From: an uncultured Pirellulaceae bacterium
GTDB taxonomy: Bacteria; Planctomycetota; Planctomycetia; Pirellulales; Pirellulaceae
Reading direction: 5' to 3'
DNA: 38,102 bases
NCBI GenBank assembly: GCA_937928215.1
Contig: CALFWL010000239.1
Coordinates: 1 to 38,102 of the forward strand
The position numbers were made by a program, and so were the translations under genes. Positions 16,311 through 24,441 of the stretch are shown piece after piece. Under the pieces are notes generated by a model. The model was given only the letters and a program-made list of their open reading frames with translations, did not search any database and had not been told where the DNA came from. The first letter of the stretch is position 1. Each line of letters opens with the position of its first letter.

Positions 16311-17120
16311 ATGAGCAAAGCTAGTCCCTACATTGTTTCACCCGGCGAAAGTGTCGATTTGTCTTCCATCGCTTCGGGGCCAACATCCGAAGATTGGAAA
16401 AAGAAGTCGGCTCTGAAAAAAATCGCTGCGAACGCAATCCAGATGGCCGATTTTGCCAAGCGACTGTATGCGGAAGATCAACGCTCGATCCTGCTGGTTC
16501 TGCAAGGTATGGACACTGCGGGCAAGGATGGCACGATTCGCAATGTGATGCGAGGAATGAACCCCACCAGCTGCCAGGTCAGCTCGTTCAAACGCCCAAG
16601 CGTCGAAGAACTGGATCATGATTTTCTGTGGCGAGTCCACAAGGTTGTACCGCGACGTGGAAACATTGGAATCTTCAATCGCAGCCATTATGAAGACGTG
16701 CTGGTTGTTCGCGTTCACAATATCGTTCCCGAAAAAATCTGGAGCCAACGCTACGAACAAATCAATCGATTCGAACAGCTGCTGCACGAAACAGGCACGA
16801 AGATCGTGAAGTGCTTTCTTCACATCAGCAAAGAAACTCAGCGCAAACGACTACAGGAGCGAATTGACCTGCCGGAAAAGCACTGGAAATTTAATCCGGG
16901 CGATTTGAAAGAACGAGAGCGATGGGACGATTACCAAACGGCCTACACAGCTGCGTTGGCAAAATGCAGTACGGATTTTGCTCCATGGCACGTTATTCCT
17001 TCCGACAAGAAGTGGTACCGCAACTTGGTCATTAGCGAACTGTTGCTGTCGACACTCAAAGGGTTAGACCCTCAATTCCCAGTCGCTGAACAAGACCCGA
17101 CGGGAACCGTCGTCTCGTGA
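16311..17120 (+). CDS. Polyphosphate kinase 2 family protein
   Basis: 269 residues, ATG at 16311. PPK2 enzymes transfer phosphate between polyphosphate and nucleotides. The Walker A is QGMDTAGKDG (65-74), the lid/Walker B region IFNRSHYEDVLVVRVH (121-136), and the family block ERERWDDYQTAY follows. The Asp after the Walker A Lys (GKDG) is the pattern reported for class III PPK2, which can phosphorylate AMP and ADP; I infer that class, not more. N-terminal SPG and DWKKKSALKKI match the usual start. Only 7 bases separate it from the GspF-like gene, so the two are almost certainly co-transcribed, an unexplained pairing. It converges with the pseudo-protease gene, with 68 bases between. Confidence 0.93.
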   Translation: MSKASPYIVSPGESVDLSSIASGPTSEDWKKKSALKKIAANAIQMADFAKRLYAEDQRSILLVLQGMDTAGKDGTIRNVMRGMNPTSCQVSSFKRPSVEELDHDFLWRVHKVVPRRGNIGIFNRSHYEDVLVVRVHNIVPEKIWSQRYEQINRFEQLLHETGTKIVKCFLHISKETQRKRLQERIDLPEKHWKFNPGDLKERERWDDYQTAYTAALAKCSTDFAPWHVIPSDKKWYRNLVISELLLSTLKGLDPQFPVAEQDPTGTVVS

Positions 17121-17188
17121 TTGTCCGCAGATTTCCTGGATGCGCGCAGTGGGAGCATCTGATGCCGGAGCCCGTAAGCGTGCTTCTC

Positions 17189-18478
17189 TCACTGACGAGC
17201 TGCCACGTTTTCGCGTTGAAGCTCATCCACGATTTTCTCAATCTGATCTGCTGGCAACGCATACGTTGCCGCTCGACCGTTGCGGGCAATGTTCAACCCA
17301 ACCGCATTGCCATCCAGATCAAGAATGAGGCCGCCGCAATGCTCTGGAAAAATCGGCATGTCGTGTTGAAAGACGTTGGGGAATCCTGAATGTCTTCGGC
17401 TAGGAACGGCCCCAAGCCGATTCATCATCTTGAACCGAGCTGCACGTTCTCCGTTGATCAGGTTTCCTGCCAGCGTGGCGGTCGTTTCGTTCGGGATGTC
17501 GTCACGAAGAAACTTGATCGCGATCTGGTCGCCAGGTTCGTGTTGGCGAATTTGAAAAACCAAATCACTTGTTTCTTGAATTGGTTCTTCGTCCAGTTCG
17601 GTGATGATATCGCCATTTTTCAAACCTGCTGCAAACGATGCGGTTCCCGGACGCACATCTGAGATCCTCACGCCGCCGATTGTCGTTTCGGGTTTGACTC
17701 CGAGGAACGCCTGTTCGCCAATTTTTGTCGATCGTGGCGTCACGCTGTAGTTCCCGATTGCGATCACGTTTCCATTCTGATCTGGAGCCATCAAAAACTG
17801 CCCAAGCGACAGCCGCGAAGGATGCCATTGAACCGGCGTCAACTCACGCGCGTTGATTTCAAGCAAAGCGACATCGTGAACCTTGTTTGATCGGCGGATC
17901 TGCGCAGGCACTTTCCTCCCGTCAGGCAACAGACATGTGATCCGTTTTCGGGTCGCGACTTCGCTATTTTTGGTGACAATCAAGCCATTGGCGGTAACGA
18001 TCGTCCCCATCGCCACGTGGCGGTTGCCATCGTAGATTCGAACGATGCTTGCAGATGCAGGCAATGCAACGGACTTCAGTTGCTTGATGAGTGAACGATG
18101 TTGCTTTTCAAACTTCGCCTTGGGCCGAGAGCGAAGGCTGGGCAGCTCAAATTTCAACGCGATGTTTCCGGCTCCGTCGGAGGCATCAATTTCATCGAGC
18201 CCTTCGAAGGGATTGAAAGGATTGTCTCGGAATTCACGAAACTGATCGGGCGTCATCTCGACGACGGCAGTGTCCTTGTCCAAGGCTTTGCGAAATGGCT
18301 TCTGCAAGCCCGGTTCCAGATTATCCAGCATGCTCTCGAACACGTCCCGCACCTCGGTGGGGATTTCACCGTTGGATTCTTGAACCGAGAAGCCTGTCAG
18401 CACGGCAACGACGAAAATGTAAATTGTTCGCGTCACGGCGAATCCAGTAAGACGTTTTGTATAAGCCATATCTGTCAT
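17189..18478 (-). CDS. Inactive HtrA-like protein with PDZ inserted in protease domain
   Basis: 429 residues (ATG at 18478, or 18469 for M4), signal peptide within 1-38. Residues about 140-245 resemble the first barrel of HtrA proteases: VAMGTIVTANGLIVTKNSEV, where the catalytic His (usually in TNAHV) is replaced (Asn171-Ser172). It keeps the Asp block HDVALLEI (Asp202) and GNVIAIGNYSV. A PDZ domain follows at about 256-335 (FLGVKPETTIGGVRISDV, PGTASFAAGLKNGDIITELD). Only after the PDZ comes the serine-loop equivalent EHCGGLILDLDGNAVGLNIA, with Cys381 in place of Ser. The usual order has PDZ after the serine loop. Probably a non-catalytic binding protein; a Cys-type enzyme is possible but lacks His. 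It follows the active protease gene after 39 bases. Confidence 0.85.
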   Translation of the reverse strand: MTDMAYTKRLTGFAVTRTIYIFVVAVLTGFSVQESNGEIPTEVRDVFESMLDNLEPGLQKPFRKALDKDTAVVEMTPDQFREFRDNPFNPFEGLDEIDASDGAGNIALKFELPSLRSRPKAKFEKQHRSLIKQLKSVALPASASIVRIYDGNRHVAMGTIVTANGLIVTKNSEVATRKRITCLLPDGRKVPAQIRRSNKVHDVALLEINARELTPVQWHPSRLSLGQFLMAPDQNGNVIAIGNYSVTPRSTKIGEQAFLGVKPETTIGGVRISDVRPGTASFAAGLKNGDIITELDEEPIQETSDLVFQIRQHEPGDQIAIKFLRDDIPNETTATLAGNLINGERAARFKMMNRLGAVPSRRHSGFPNVFQHDMPIFPEHCGGLILDLDGNAVGLNIARNGRAATYALPADQIEKIVDELQRENVAARQ

Positions 18479-18517
18479 TTCGGTTTTCGGTACCCGTCCA
18501 TGATAGTCTGCCGTGGA

Positions 18518-19540
18518 CTATTGCAGCTGAATTTCCAGCTCCATCATCGTTTCGCCTCGCCGGACTTTAATCGGCACGACGTCCCCCAAGTGAAAGCGCT
18601 TCACGACCTCAATCAAATGAGCACCGTCGTTAATGATGACGTTGTCAAATTGAACAACAACATCGCCAGCAACCAGACCAACCTCGTCCGCCGCTGATCC
18701 TCCCGTCACCTTGCGAATCTTAGCATTCGGAGCCTCACGATCTACGTTGACGCCCATTCGACCCGGACGAGTCTTGTCCCCCGGCTCATTCAGTTCAGGT
18801 AGTTTTCCCCACGAGTCACCTCGTTTCATGCGATCCCAATCGCGGCGAAAAATGGAAAGTGGCACGTGCCGGTTGTCGGCCGTAATGTCGCCGATTGAGG
18901 TATGGATGGCAATCAACTGGCCGTCTAAATTGAATAGCGGTCCACCCGAGTCGCCCCCGATAAGAATCGCGTCCGTCACAATCGTGTTTGGTTTCTTGCG
19001 GAGGATACGGCCGACTCGAACGGGTGGTTTTCGTCCCAGTTCGAATCCTCCCGAATGCCCCAGCGTGATCACCCAGTCGCCCAGCTTGGTACGATCGGTT
19101 TCGCTCATTTCGACATGAGGCCAAGGCCCCGCTCCAATCAATTGGAGCATTCCCGCATCGACATTCAGGTTCTTTCCGAGTGGTTTGGCGGGCACGGTGC
19201 GACCGCTTGGGAAAATCACTTCGTATTTTCCATCGGTTGAAGAACTCATTACGTGACCAGCGGTCAACACCAGTCCATCTTCGTTTACAACGACACCGCT
19301 GCCGAAACCGATTCCATCTGAAATCGCCACGCAAGCGGGCAGCGTCATTGTTACCGCCTTGCCGACTTTTTGCTGAACGTCTTTCAGTTGTCCAACCGCT
19401 TCGGTTTGAGCGATCGTCGGAGCGACAGCCACCAGCGACAACGCAATCAGGACAAACGGCGTCAGCAGATGTGAACCAACCGTCTTCAACGTCTGGCTAC
19501 CGGCAATATCGCGAAACCATGGTTTCCTCAATGGCATCAT
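18518..19540 (-). CDS. HtrA-like serine protease with C-terminal PDZ
   Basis: 340 residues from the ATG at 19540 (an upstream start at 19618 would add 26 residues that do not look like a signal peptide). A signal or anchor segment lies at 25-43 (LLTPFVLIALSLVAVAP). The trypsin-like S1C domain holds the full triad: His96 in VLTAGHV, Asp128 in NVDAGML and Ser198 in IGGDSGGPLFNLDG. The PDZ domain spans 260-338 (RMGVNVDREAPNAKIRKV, GSAADEVGLVAGDVVVQFDN). Such proteases cut misfolded or signalling proteins in the periplasm, with PDZ selecting substrate. The single PDZ makes it DegS/HtrA-like rather than DegP-like in layout. It is the first gene of a pair with the non-catalytic paralogue at 17189-18478. 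Confidence 0.92.
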   Translation of the reverse strand: MMPLRKPWFRDIAGSQTLKTVGSHLLTPFVLIALSLVAVAPTIAQTEAVGQLKDVQQKVGKAVTMTLPACVAISDGIGFGSGVVVNEDGLVLTAGHVMSSSTDGKYEVIFPSGRTVPAKPLGKNLNVDAGMLQLIGAGPWPHVEMSETDRTKLGDWVITLGHSGGFELGRKPPVRVGRILRKKPNTIVTDAILIGGDSGGPLFNLDGQLIAIHTSIGDITADNRHVPLSIFRRDWDRMKRGDSWGKLPELNEPGDKTRPGRMGVNVDREAPNAKIRKVTGGSAADEVGLVAGDVVVQFDNVIINDGAHLIEVVKRFHLGDVVPIKVRRGETMMELEIQLQ

Positions 19541-19765
19541 GAAAGTCCTGCAACTGATTGGTTCTGAAGAGTGGCTGATCGTGCCTAACATCTTGGTCGG
19601 CGGCTCCAATTCAGGCAAGACGGATGCTCAAGCGACTTACACCCACGGTCTACGGATCTCGCAAAAACAGTGTTTTCATCATGCTGGCAAATTGCTATCG
19701 TTCGCCGTTTTTCGGGAGCCTTCGTGGTTCGCGATAACTCCACAGCTTCCGCACACCGGTTTTCA

Positions 19766-20614
19766 GTGAATTCGAGCCACCCAAGCTTGCGACTCAGTTT
19801 CATCGCATTGTGCCTGATTGGCGCTATCGGTTGTGCACGGTTATCGGGTTCGCGATCCGCCGAACTGCCCGACCGACGCAAGGTGACTCGGGACAGTCTG
19901 GTCTTCCACACCAATTTTTACTTCCCGCGCCGGCATCGATTGATCGAAGAATTGCTGGCCAAACGATCGAACATTAAATCGATACTTGGATTGACTCCTT
20001 CTGACGAAACCATTCACATTTTCTTGTTTCAGGACCAGCAGAAATTTCGTCGGTTCCTGACAGAGCAACATCCTTCGTTTCCCGATCGGCGAGCGTTCTT
20101 TCTTCGGTCTTCAACTAACCTGATGGTTTACGCACATTGGAATGCTCGTGTGGCCGAAGATCTACGACATGAAGTGACTCACGCGTATCTTCACAGCGTG
20201 GTTCCAGAAGTGCCTTTGTGGTTGGACGAAGGGATCGCCGAGTATTTTGAGGTTCCCACGTCTGAACGAGGGCTCAATCGAGATCATCTGGATTACTTGG
20301 TCGCGGAAAACGAATCCGGACGATGGCAGCCCGATCTCGAACGTTTGGAATCACTACGGCAGGCTGGTGAAATGAGTCAGTTGGATTACGCCGAGTCGTG
20401 GTTGTGGATTCATTTTCTGGTCCACCGTAACGAAAAAACGCTCGGCCTGTTGCAAAGCTACCTGCAGCAGACGCAGTATGATCGCGTTAACAACAACTTG
20501 AAAATGTGGCCGCAGTTGGAGAAGTTTGACGCTGACGCACCTTCGAATCTGATCGGATACATGAAATCGCTGTCCACTTCCACCAAACTGGCTTCAATCA
20601 AAACGTCACAATAG
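19766..20614 (+). CDS. Gluzincin-type (peptidase MA-like) lipoprotein
   Basis: 282 residues from GTG at 19766; the frame stays open to another GTG at 19670, but the later start gives a neat lipoprotein signal (RLSFIALCLIGAIGC, lipid-attachment Cys near residue 23). The catalytic-type motif is HEVTHAYLH, an HExxH zinc site. It is followed by LWLDEGIAEYFE, whose Glu would be the third zinc ligand; this arrangement is the gluzincin/peptidase MA-like pattern, also seen in DUF1570-type planctomycete proteins. The C-terminal half is helical (LDYAESWLWIHFLVH, LGLLQSYLQQ). Likely a membrane-tethered periplasmic metalloprotease; substrate unknown. It is divergent from the HtrA-like gene, with 225 bases between start codons, and may share control with it. 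Confidence 0.85.
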   Translation: MNSSHPSLRLSFIALCLIGAIGCARLSGSRSAELPDRRKVTRDSLVFHTNFYFPRRHRLIEELLAKRSNIKSILGLTPSDETIHIFLFQDQQKFRRFLTEQHPSFPDRRAFFLRSSTNLMVYAHWNARVAEDLRHEVTHAYLHSVVPEVPLWLDEGIAEYFEVPTSERGLNRDHLDYLVAENESGRWQPDLERLESLRQAGEMSQLDYAESWLWIHFLVHRNEKTLGLLQSYLQQTQYDRVNNNLKMWPQLEKFDADAPSNLIGYMKSLSTSTKLASIKTSQ

Positions 20615-20653
20615 TTTCGCGGTTCCAGAGCATCATCCAGATTACGCGATCGA

Positions 20654-21658
20654 TCAGTTGATCGCCCGGTGTCGAAGTCGATCGATCCCCACAGCGATGA
20701 TCACGATTGACCCGATGATAATTTCCTGCACAAACGTCTCAGCGCCAAGCATCGTGCATGTGCTACCCAAGATCGACATGATCAGAGCGCCAATGAATGT
20801 CCCGACTGCCGAACCTTCACCGCCGCTCAACGAGCCACCTCCAATGACAACCGCCGCAATGATATGCAACTCCAACCCGACACCAATCGTCGGATTTCCG
20901 CTGCCTAAAAAAGCGTACTGCATGACGCCCGACAGCCCGGTCAACATTCCACACAACATGTAAATCGCAACCGAACGACGTTCGACGTTGATCCCGCACA
21001 GTCGAGCCGTGTTTTCACTGGAGCCGATAGCGTAGATGTAACGTCCCATCACGGTGTAGTTCAACATGATACCGACCGCCAAAATTGACACCATCAAAAC
21101 GTAGAACCCAACTCCAATCCCTAGCATCCCGTCGTAGTCCATGAAGTTTTGAGCACTATTGGTCGGAGTACGCACCGCTTCGCCACCGGCCAACCATTTT
21201 GCGAATCCGCGGAATATCTGCATGGTTCCAAGGGTCACAATAAACGGAACGATCTTCAGACTTGCCGACAGGAAACCATTGATCCACCCACAAGCGGCGC
21301 ACACAACAATGGCCACCGAAATCGCCATCGCAACGTCTCCGCCAGACGGCGCTTCCGTATCTCCAGGCGAAACGGCCCCGCCATTTATCGTGATCGCAAA
21401 CACAACGGTCGCCAACGCGACTTGGGAACCGACGCTCAAATCGATTCCGCCGCTGATAATGACCATCGTCATCCCCAACGCAGCGATCCCGACAACCACG
21501 GTCTGAATCAAGATGATTTTCAAGTTGTCAACGCTCAGGAAATTACTCAAATCCTCGCCTGTCGAATCTTGTATGCGAATCGCAATAACACTGATCAGAA
21601 CAACGAAGATCAGCCCAAGAAACGGAACGATGCGTGAAAGTAATGTCTTGAACTTCAT
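20654..21658 (-). CDS. Ribose-type ABC transporter permease
   Basis: 334 residues from ATG at 21658 (MKFKTLLSRIVPFLG). The longer open frame adds codons that are not protein-like. The family is BPD_transp_2, the RbsC type: the membrane channel of carbohydrate importers. It has about eight to ten membrane segments; signature blocks are GMTMVIISGGIDLSVGSQVA, ALVIMSILG-like GALIMSILGSTCTM, and AAVVIGGGSLSGGEGSAVGT, the usual EAA-like loop region. It is the third gene of the importer unit, 114 bases after the ATPase gene. Substrate is not shown by sequence; ribose, xylose, galactose or autoinducer-2-type sugars are all possible. Confidence 0.93.
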   Translation of the reverse strand: MKFKTLLSRIVPFLGLIFVVLISVIAIRIQDSTGEDLSNFLSVDNLKIILIQTVVVGIAALGMTMVIISGGIDLSVGSQVALATVVFAITINGGAVSPGDTEAPSGGDVAMAISVAIVVCAACGWINGFLSASLKIVPFIVTLGTMQIFRGFAKWLAGGEAVRTPTNSAQNFMDYDGMLGIGVGFYVLMVSILAVGIMLNYTVMGRYIYAIGSSENTARLCGINVERRSVAIYMLCGMLTGLSGVMQYAFLGSGNPTIGVGLELHIIAAVVIGGGSLSGGEGSAVGTFIGALIMSILGSTCTMLGAETFVQEIIIGSIVIIAVGIDRLRHRAIN

Positions 21659-21772
21659 TGGTGCTACCACGATTCGAATCTTGTTGTCGTGTGAAAACTC
21701 AGCGGCCTGCGGGATCGGATACCATCCTCGACGGGGAAGCACCAGTCGTTGGCCGCACTGGCGATGTGGGGT

Positions 21773-23284
21773 TCAAGCATCTGCTGAATCTGATTGTCCG
21801 GTTGTCGCGTAAGCCATGACATCGTCTTTGAGCCACAGCTCGACAACTTTGGTTTCGCTCAGCCGACCGCGGTACATCACCGCAAGCGAATCACAAACTC
21901 CTTGCAACTCGGGCAAATAGGAACTGACAATCACTATTGACTTTCCGGACGCGGCCAACTGTTGAATCAATTGGTAGATCTCTGCCTTGCTTCCCACGTC
22001 GATGCCGCGTGTTGGTTCGTCAAGCAACAGGATGGATGAGTCGTGATTCATTAGCCGAGCGATTGCCACTTTTTGCTGATTGCCGCCGGAGAGAGTCGAG
22101 ATCGCATCGAGTGTCGAATGGCATTTGGTACCCAAACGTGCCGCCCATCGGTCCGCAATTTTCTGTTCTCGCGTCAAGTTAATCCAGCCACCGCGAGATT
22201 GTTTCGCCAGAGCGGACAACGTCGTGTTGACCGCGACGTTCATCTGCTGAGCCAGTCCTTCCGTTTTTCTATCCTCGCTCAAGAGATCGAGTCCGGCATC
22301 GAGCGCCCGTCTGGGCGACCATGATGTTCTGCTTAGCCTGTGGCCGCTGGAAAGTTCAATCGTGCCACCGCTCCACACATCCAGCCCGAACAGGCACCGG
22401 AGTAATTCAGTTCGCCCCGAACCCACCAATCCGAAAATCCCAAAAATCTCACCCTCGCGAAGGTCAAACGAAGCATCCACCGGCAGGTTCGTCCCTCGAA
22501 CGCGCCGGCAACTCATCGCGACATCACCCATCTGATGTTCGATGCGCGGGTACATCTCGTCCAGACTACGCCCTACCATCATGCGAATGATCTGAGGGAT
22601 TGAGACGTCACCGATCAGGCCTGTCTCAACCGTTTCGCCATCGCGAAGGACCGTATAGCGATCCGAAATTTCTTGAACCTCTTCCAGAAAGTGGCTGATG
22701 TAGATGATGGCAATGCCTCGGTCTCGCAGTTGCGATATCACCCGAAACAGAGCTTGGGTGTCTTCGGTCGACAGCGAACTGGTAGGTTCGTCCATGATGA
22801 TGATTTTTGCATCACTGATGATCGCTCGACCAATTTCGATCAGTTGTTGAGTGCCAATACTCAACGAACCAACCATCGCATCGGGCGACAATGAGTCGTG
22901 CCCCAATAGGCTGAGCACTTCCTTGATCTTTGTTGTTTGTCTGCGAATGAATCCAAAACGAGTAGGCTCCGCGCCCAGCATGATGTTTTGTTCCACGGTC
23001 AGATGCGGAGCGAGTGTGAGTTCCTGATAGATCATTGCGACGGCCGCATCGCGGCCATCCTGCGGGCAGGTCGGGTGATACCTTCGTCCTTGAAGATCGA
23101 TTCGCCCCTCGTTGGCTTGATGAGCGCCACTAAGCACCTTCATCAAAGTACTTTTTCCGGCTCCGTTTTCCCCGATTAGCGCGTGAACTTCACCCGGATA
23201 GATCTCAAGATCAACGCCACGGAGCGCGCGGACAGGACCAAAGTTTTTGCAAATGTTCCTCAACCGCAAAATGCTCTGGCTCAT
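21773..23284 (-). CDS. Ribose-type ABC transporter ATP-binding protein (double NBD)
   Basis: 503 residues from ATG at 23284; codons upstream in the open frame are read-through of spacer. The protein holds two ATPase domains in tandem, as in RbsA/MglA/XylG. The first (about 5-235) has Walker A GENGAGKST, signature LSIGTQQLIEIGRA (a variant of LSGGQ) and Walker B IIIMDEPTSSL. The second has the degenerate Walker A GLVGSGRTELL typical for the family, then the signature LSGGNQQKVAIARL and Walker B ILLLDEPTRGIDVG. It energises uptake through the permease encoded downstream. The gap to the binding-protein gene is 70 bases, consistent with one operon. Confidence 0.94.
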   Translation of the reverse strand: MSQSILRLRNICKNFGPVRALRGVDLEIYPGEVHALIGENGAGKSTLMKVLSGAHQANEGRIDLQGRRYHPTCPQDGRDAAVAMIYQELTLAPHLTVEQNIMLGAEPTRFGFIRRQTTKIKEVLSLLGHDSLSPDAMVGSLSIGTQQLIEIGRAIISDAKIIIMDEPTSSLSTEDTQALFRVISQLRDRGIAIIYISHFLEEVQEISDRYTVLRDGETVETGLIGDVSIPQIIRMMVGRSLDEMYPRIEHQMGDVAMSCRRVRGTNLPVDASFDLREGEIFGIFGLVGSGRTELLRCLFGLDVWSGGTIELSSGHRLSRTSWSPRRALDAGLDLLSEDRKTEGLAQQMNVAVNTTLSALAKQSRGGWINLTREQKIADRWAARLGTKCHSTLDAISTLSGGNQQKVAIARLMNHDSSILLLDEPTRGIDVGSKAEIYQLIQQLAASGKSIVIVSSYLPELQGVCDSLAVMYRGRLSETKVVELWLKDDVMAYATTGQSDSADA

Positions 23285-23354
23285 GCCTTCATTCCACCAA
23301 CGTAACGGTCCTTGCGTGACGGCGCTACAAAGACGGGCCGCATTAAATATGGCA

Positions 23355-24338
23355 CTACAGCCATTTTTGATAGTCGGGAAACAAAACCTGTTGCATCTTG
23401 GGATCGTCAATGTTTTCCTGAGTGATGATCGAGACCCCCGTGTCGACCAACGGTTCAACGTGTTCGCCCCTGAGCAACGCGACTGATGTTTTCACCGACA
23501 GATACCCCATGTTGAACGGGTCTTGAGAAGCCGTCGCGGTCAACAGACCGTTACGAATGCTTTCGCCAATGTACGGATTGAAATCGAAACCAATGATTTT
23601 GATCTTTCCCTTCAAGGGCGATTTTTCCATCGCCTTGAGCATCCCTTCCGTTAAAGGTTGAGCACTACAGAAAATCCCGGCCAGATTGAGACCATCCTTT
23701 TGCAAAATACGTGTGGCCACTTCCTGGGACTTCACTTCGTCACCGCCTCGTTGCGAATCTGATACGACTTTGATATCCGGGAACTTCTTGATCTCGTCCA
23801 AAAATCCTTTTTCCCGCAACTCCGTGCTTAATGAACCTTCAAAGAAACGCATGACGGCAACGTTCCCTTTTCCTTCTAACGCCTCGGCCATCGCCCGTGC
23901 ACATTTTACTCCCCCCAAATAATTGTCGGTCGCCACAAACGCGTCGTAGGCGGATTCGTCATCGAGCCCGGAATCCCACACCACCGTTTTGATGCCTTTG
24001 TTTTTCGAGTTGCGAATCGACTTGATCAAGTCAACCGAATCAATCGGAGCGACGGCAATGGCGTCGACTTTTTTGATTTGCAGATTCTGGATCGTCTTGA
24101 TTTGTTCGGACCGATCGTTGGCGACTGCGGGTGGCTGCCAGATCACCTCAAATTCGGACTCTTCACTGGCGGCTTTCATCACGCCTCCCTGGACCATTTT
24201 CCAGAACTCAACATCGCCGGCTTTTGGCACGACAGCGATCCTTGGAAGACGCGATGGCATGTTCGCACGGTCACCGCTTCCGCAACCGATAGACGCCAAG
24301 AACAGGATTGTCAGCACGAGGCTTGCGAGAGACTTCAT
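23355..24338 (-). CDS. Sugar-binding lipoprotein of ABC importer
   Basis: 327 residues from ATG at 24338 (MKSLASLVLT); an ATG nine bases earlier is also possible. A lipoprotein signal ends in LASIGC with the lipidated Cys at about 19. The mature part is a Peripla_BP_4 (RbsB-like) fold: RIAVVPKAGDVEFWKMVQGG, KKVDAIAVAPIDSVDL, KGIKTVVWDSGLDD, LAGIFCSAQPLTEGMLKAME and KIKIIGFDFNPYIGESIRNG follow the ribose-binding pattern closely. It captures the sugar outside the cytoplasmic membrane and delivers it to the permease. First gene of the importer unit. A 10-bp palindrome GCCCTAGGGC (24358-24367) lies 20 bases before its start codon. The DUF1552 gene ends 103 bases upstream on the same strand. Confidence 0.92.
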   Translation of the reverse strand: MKSLASLVLTILFLASIGCGSGDRANMPSRLPRIAVVPKAGDVEFWKMVQGGVMKAASEESEFEVIWQPPAVANDRSEQIKTIQNLQIKKVDAIAVAPIDSVDLIKSIRNSKNKGIKTVVWDSGLDDESAYDAFVATDNYLGGVKCARAMAEALEGKGNVAVMRFFEGSLSTELREKGFLDEIKKFPDIKVVSDSQRGGDEVKSQEVATRILQKDGLNLAGIFCSAQPLTEGMLKAMEKSPLKGKIKIIGFDFNPYIGESIRNGLLTATASQDPFNMGYLSVKTSVALLRGEHVEPLVDTGVSIITQENIDDPKMQQVLFPDYQKWL

Positions 24339-24441
24339 AAAACACATTTGAAATTTTGCCCTAGGGCGATACGCCGGTCGCCAATTTTTGAATAACGCAT
24401 CGGCCAGCGTCGTGCCGTACGCAAAAACGTTTCGCGGAAGC

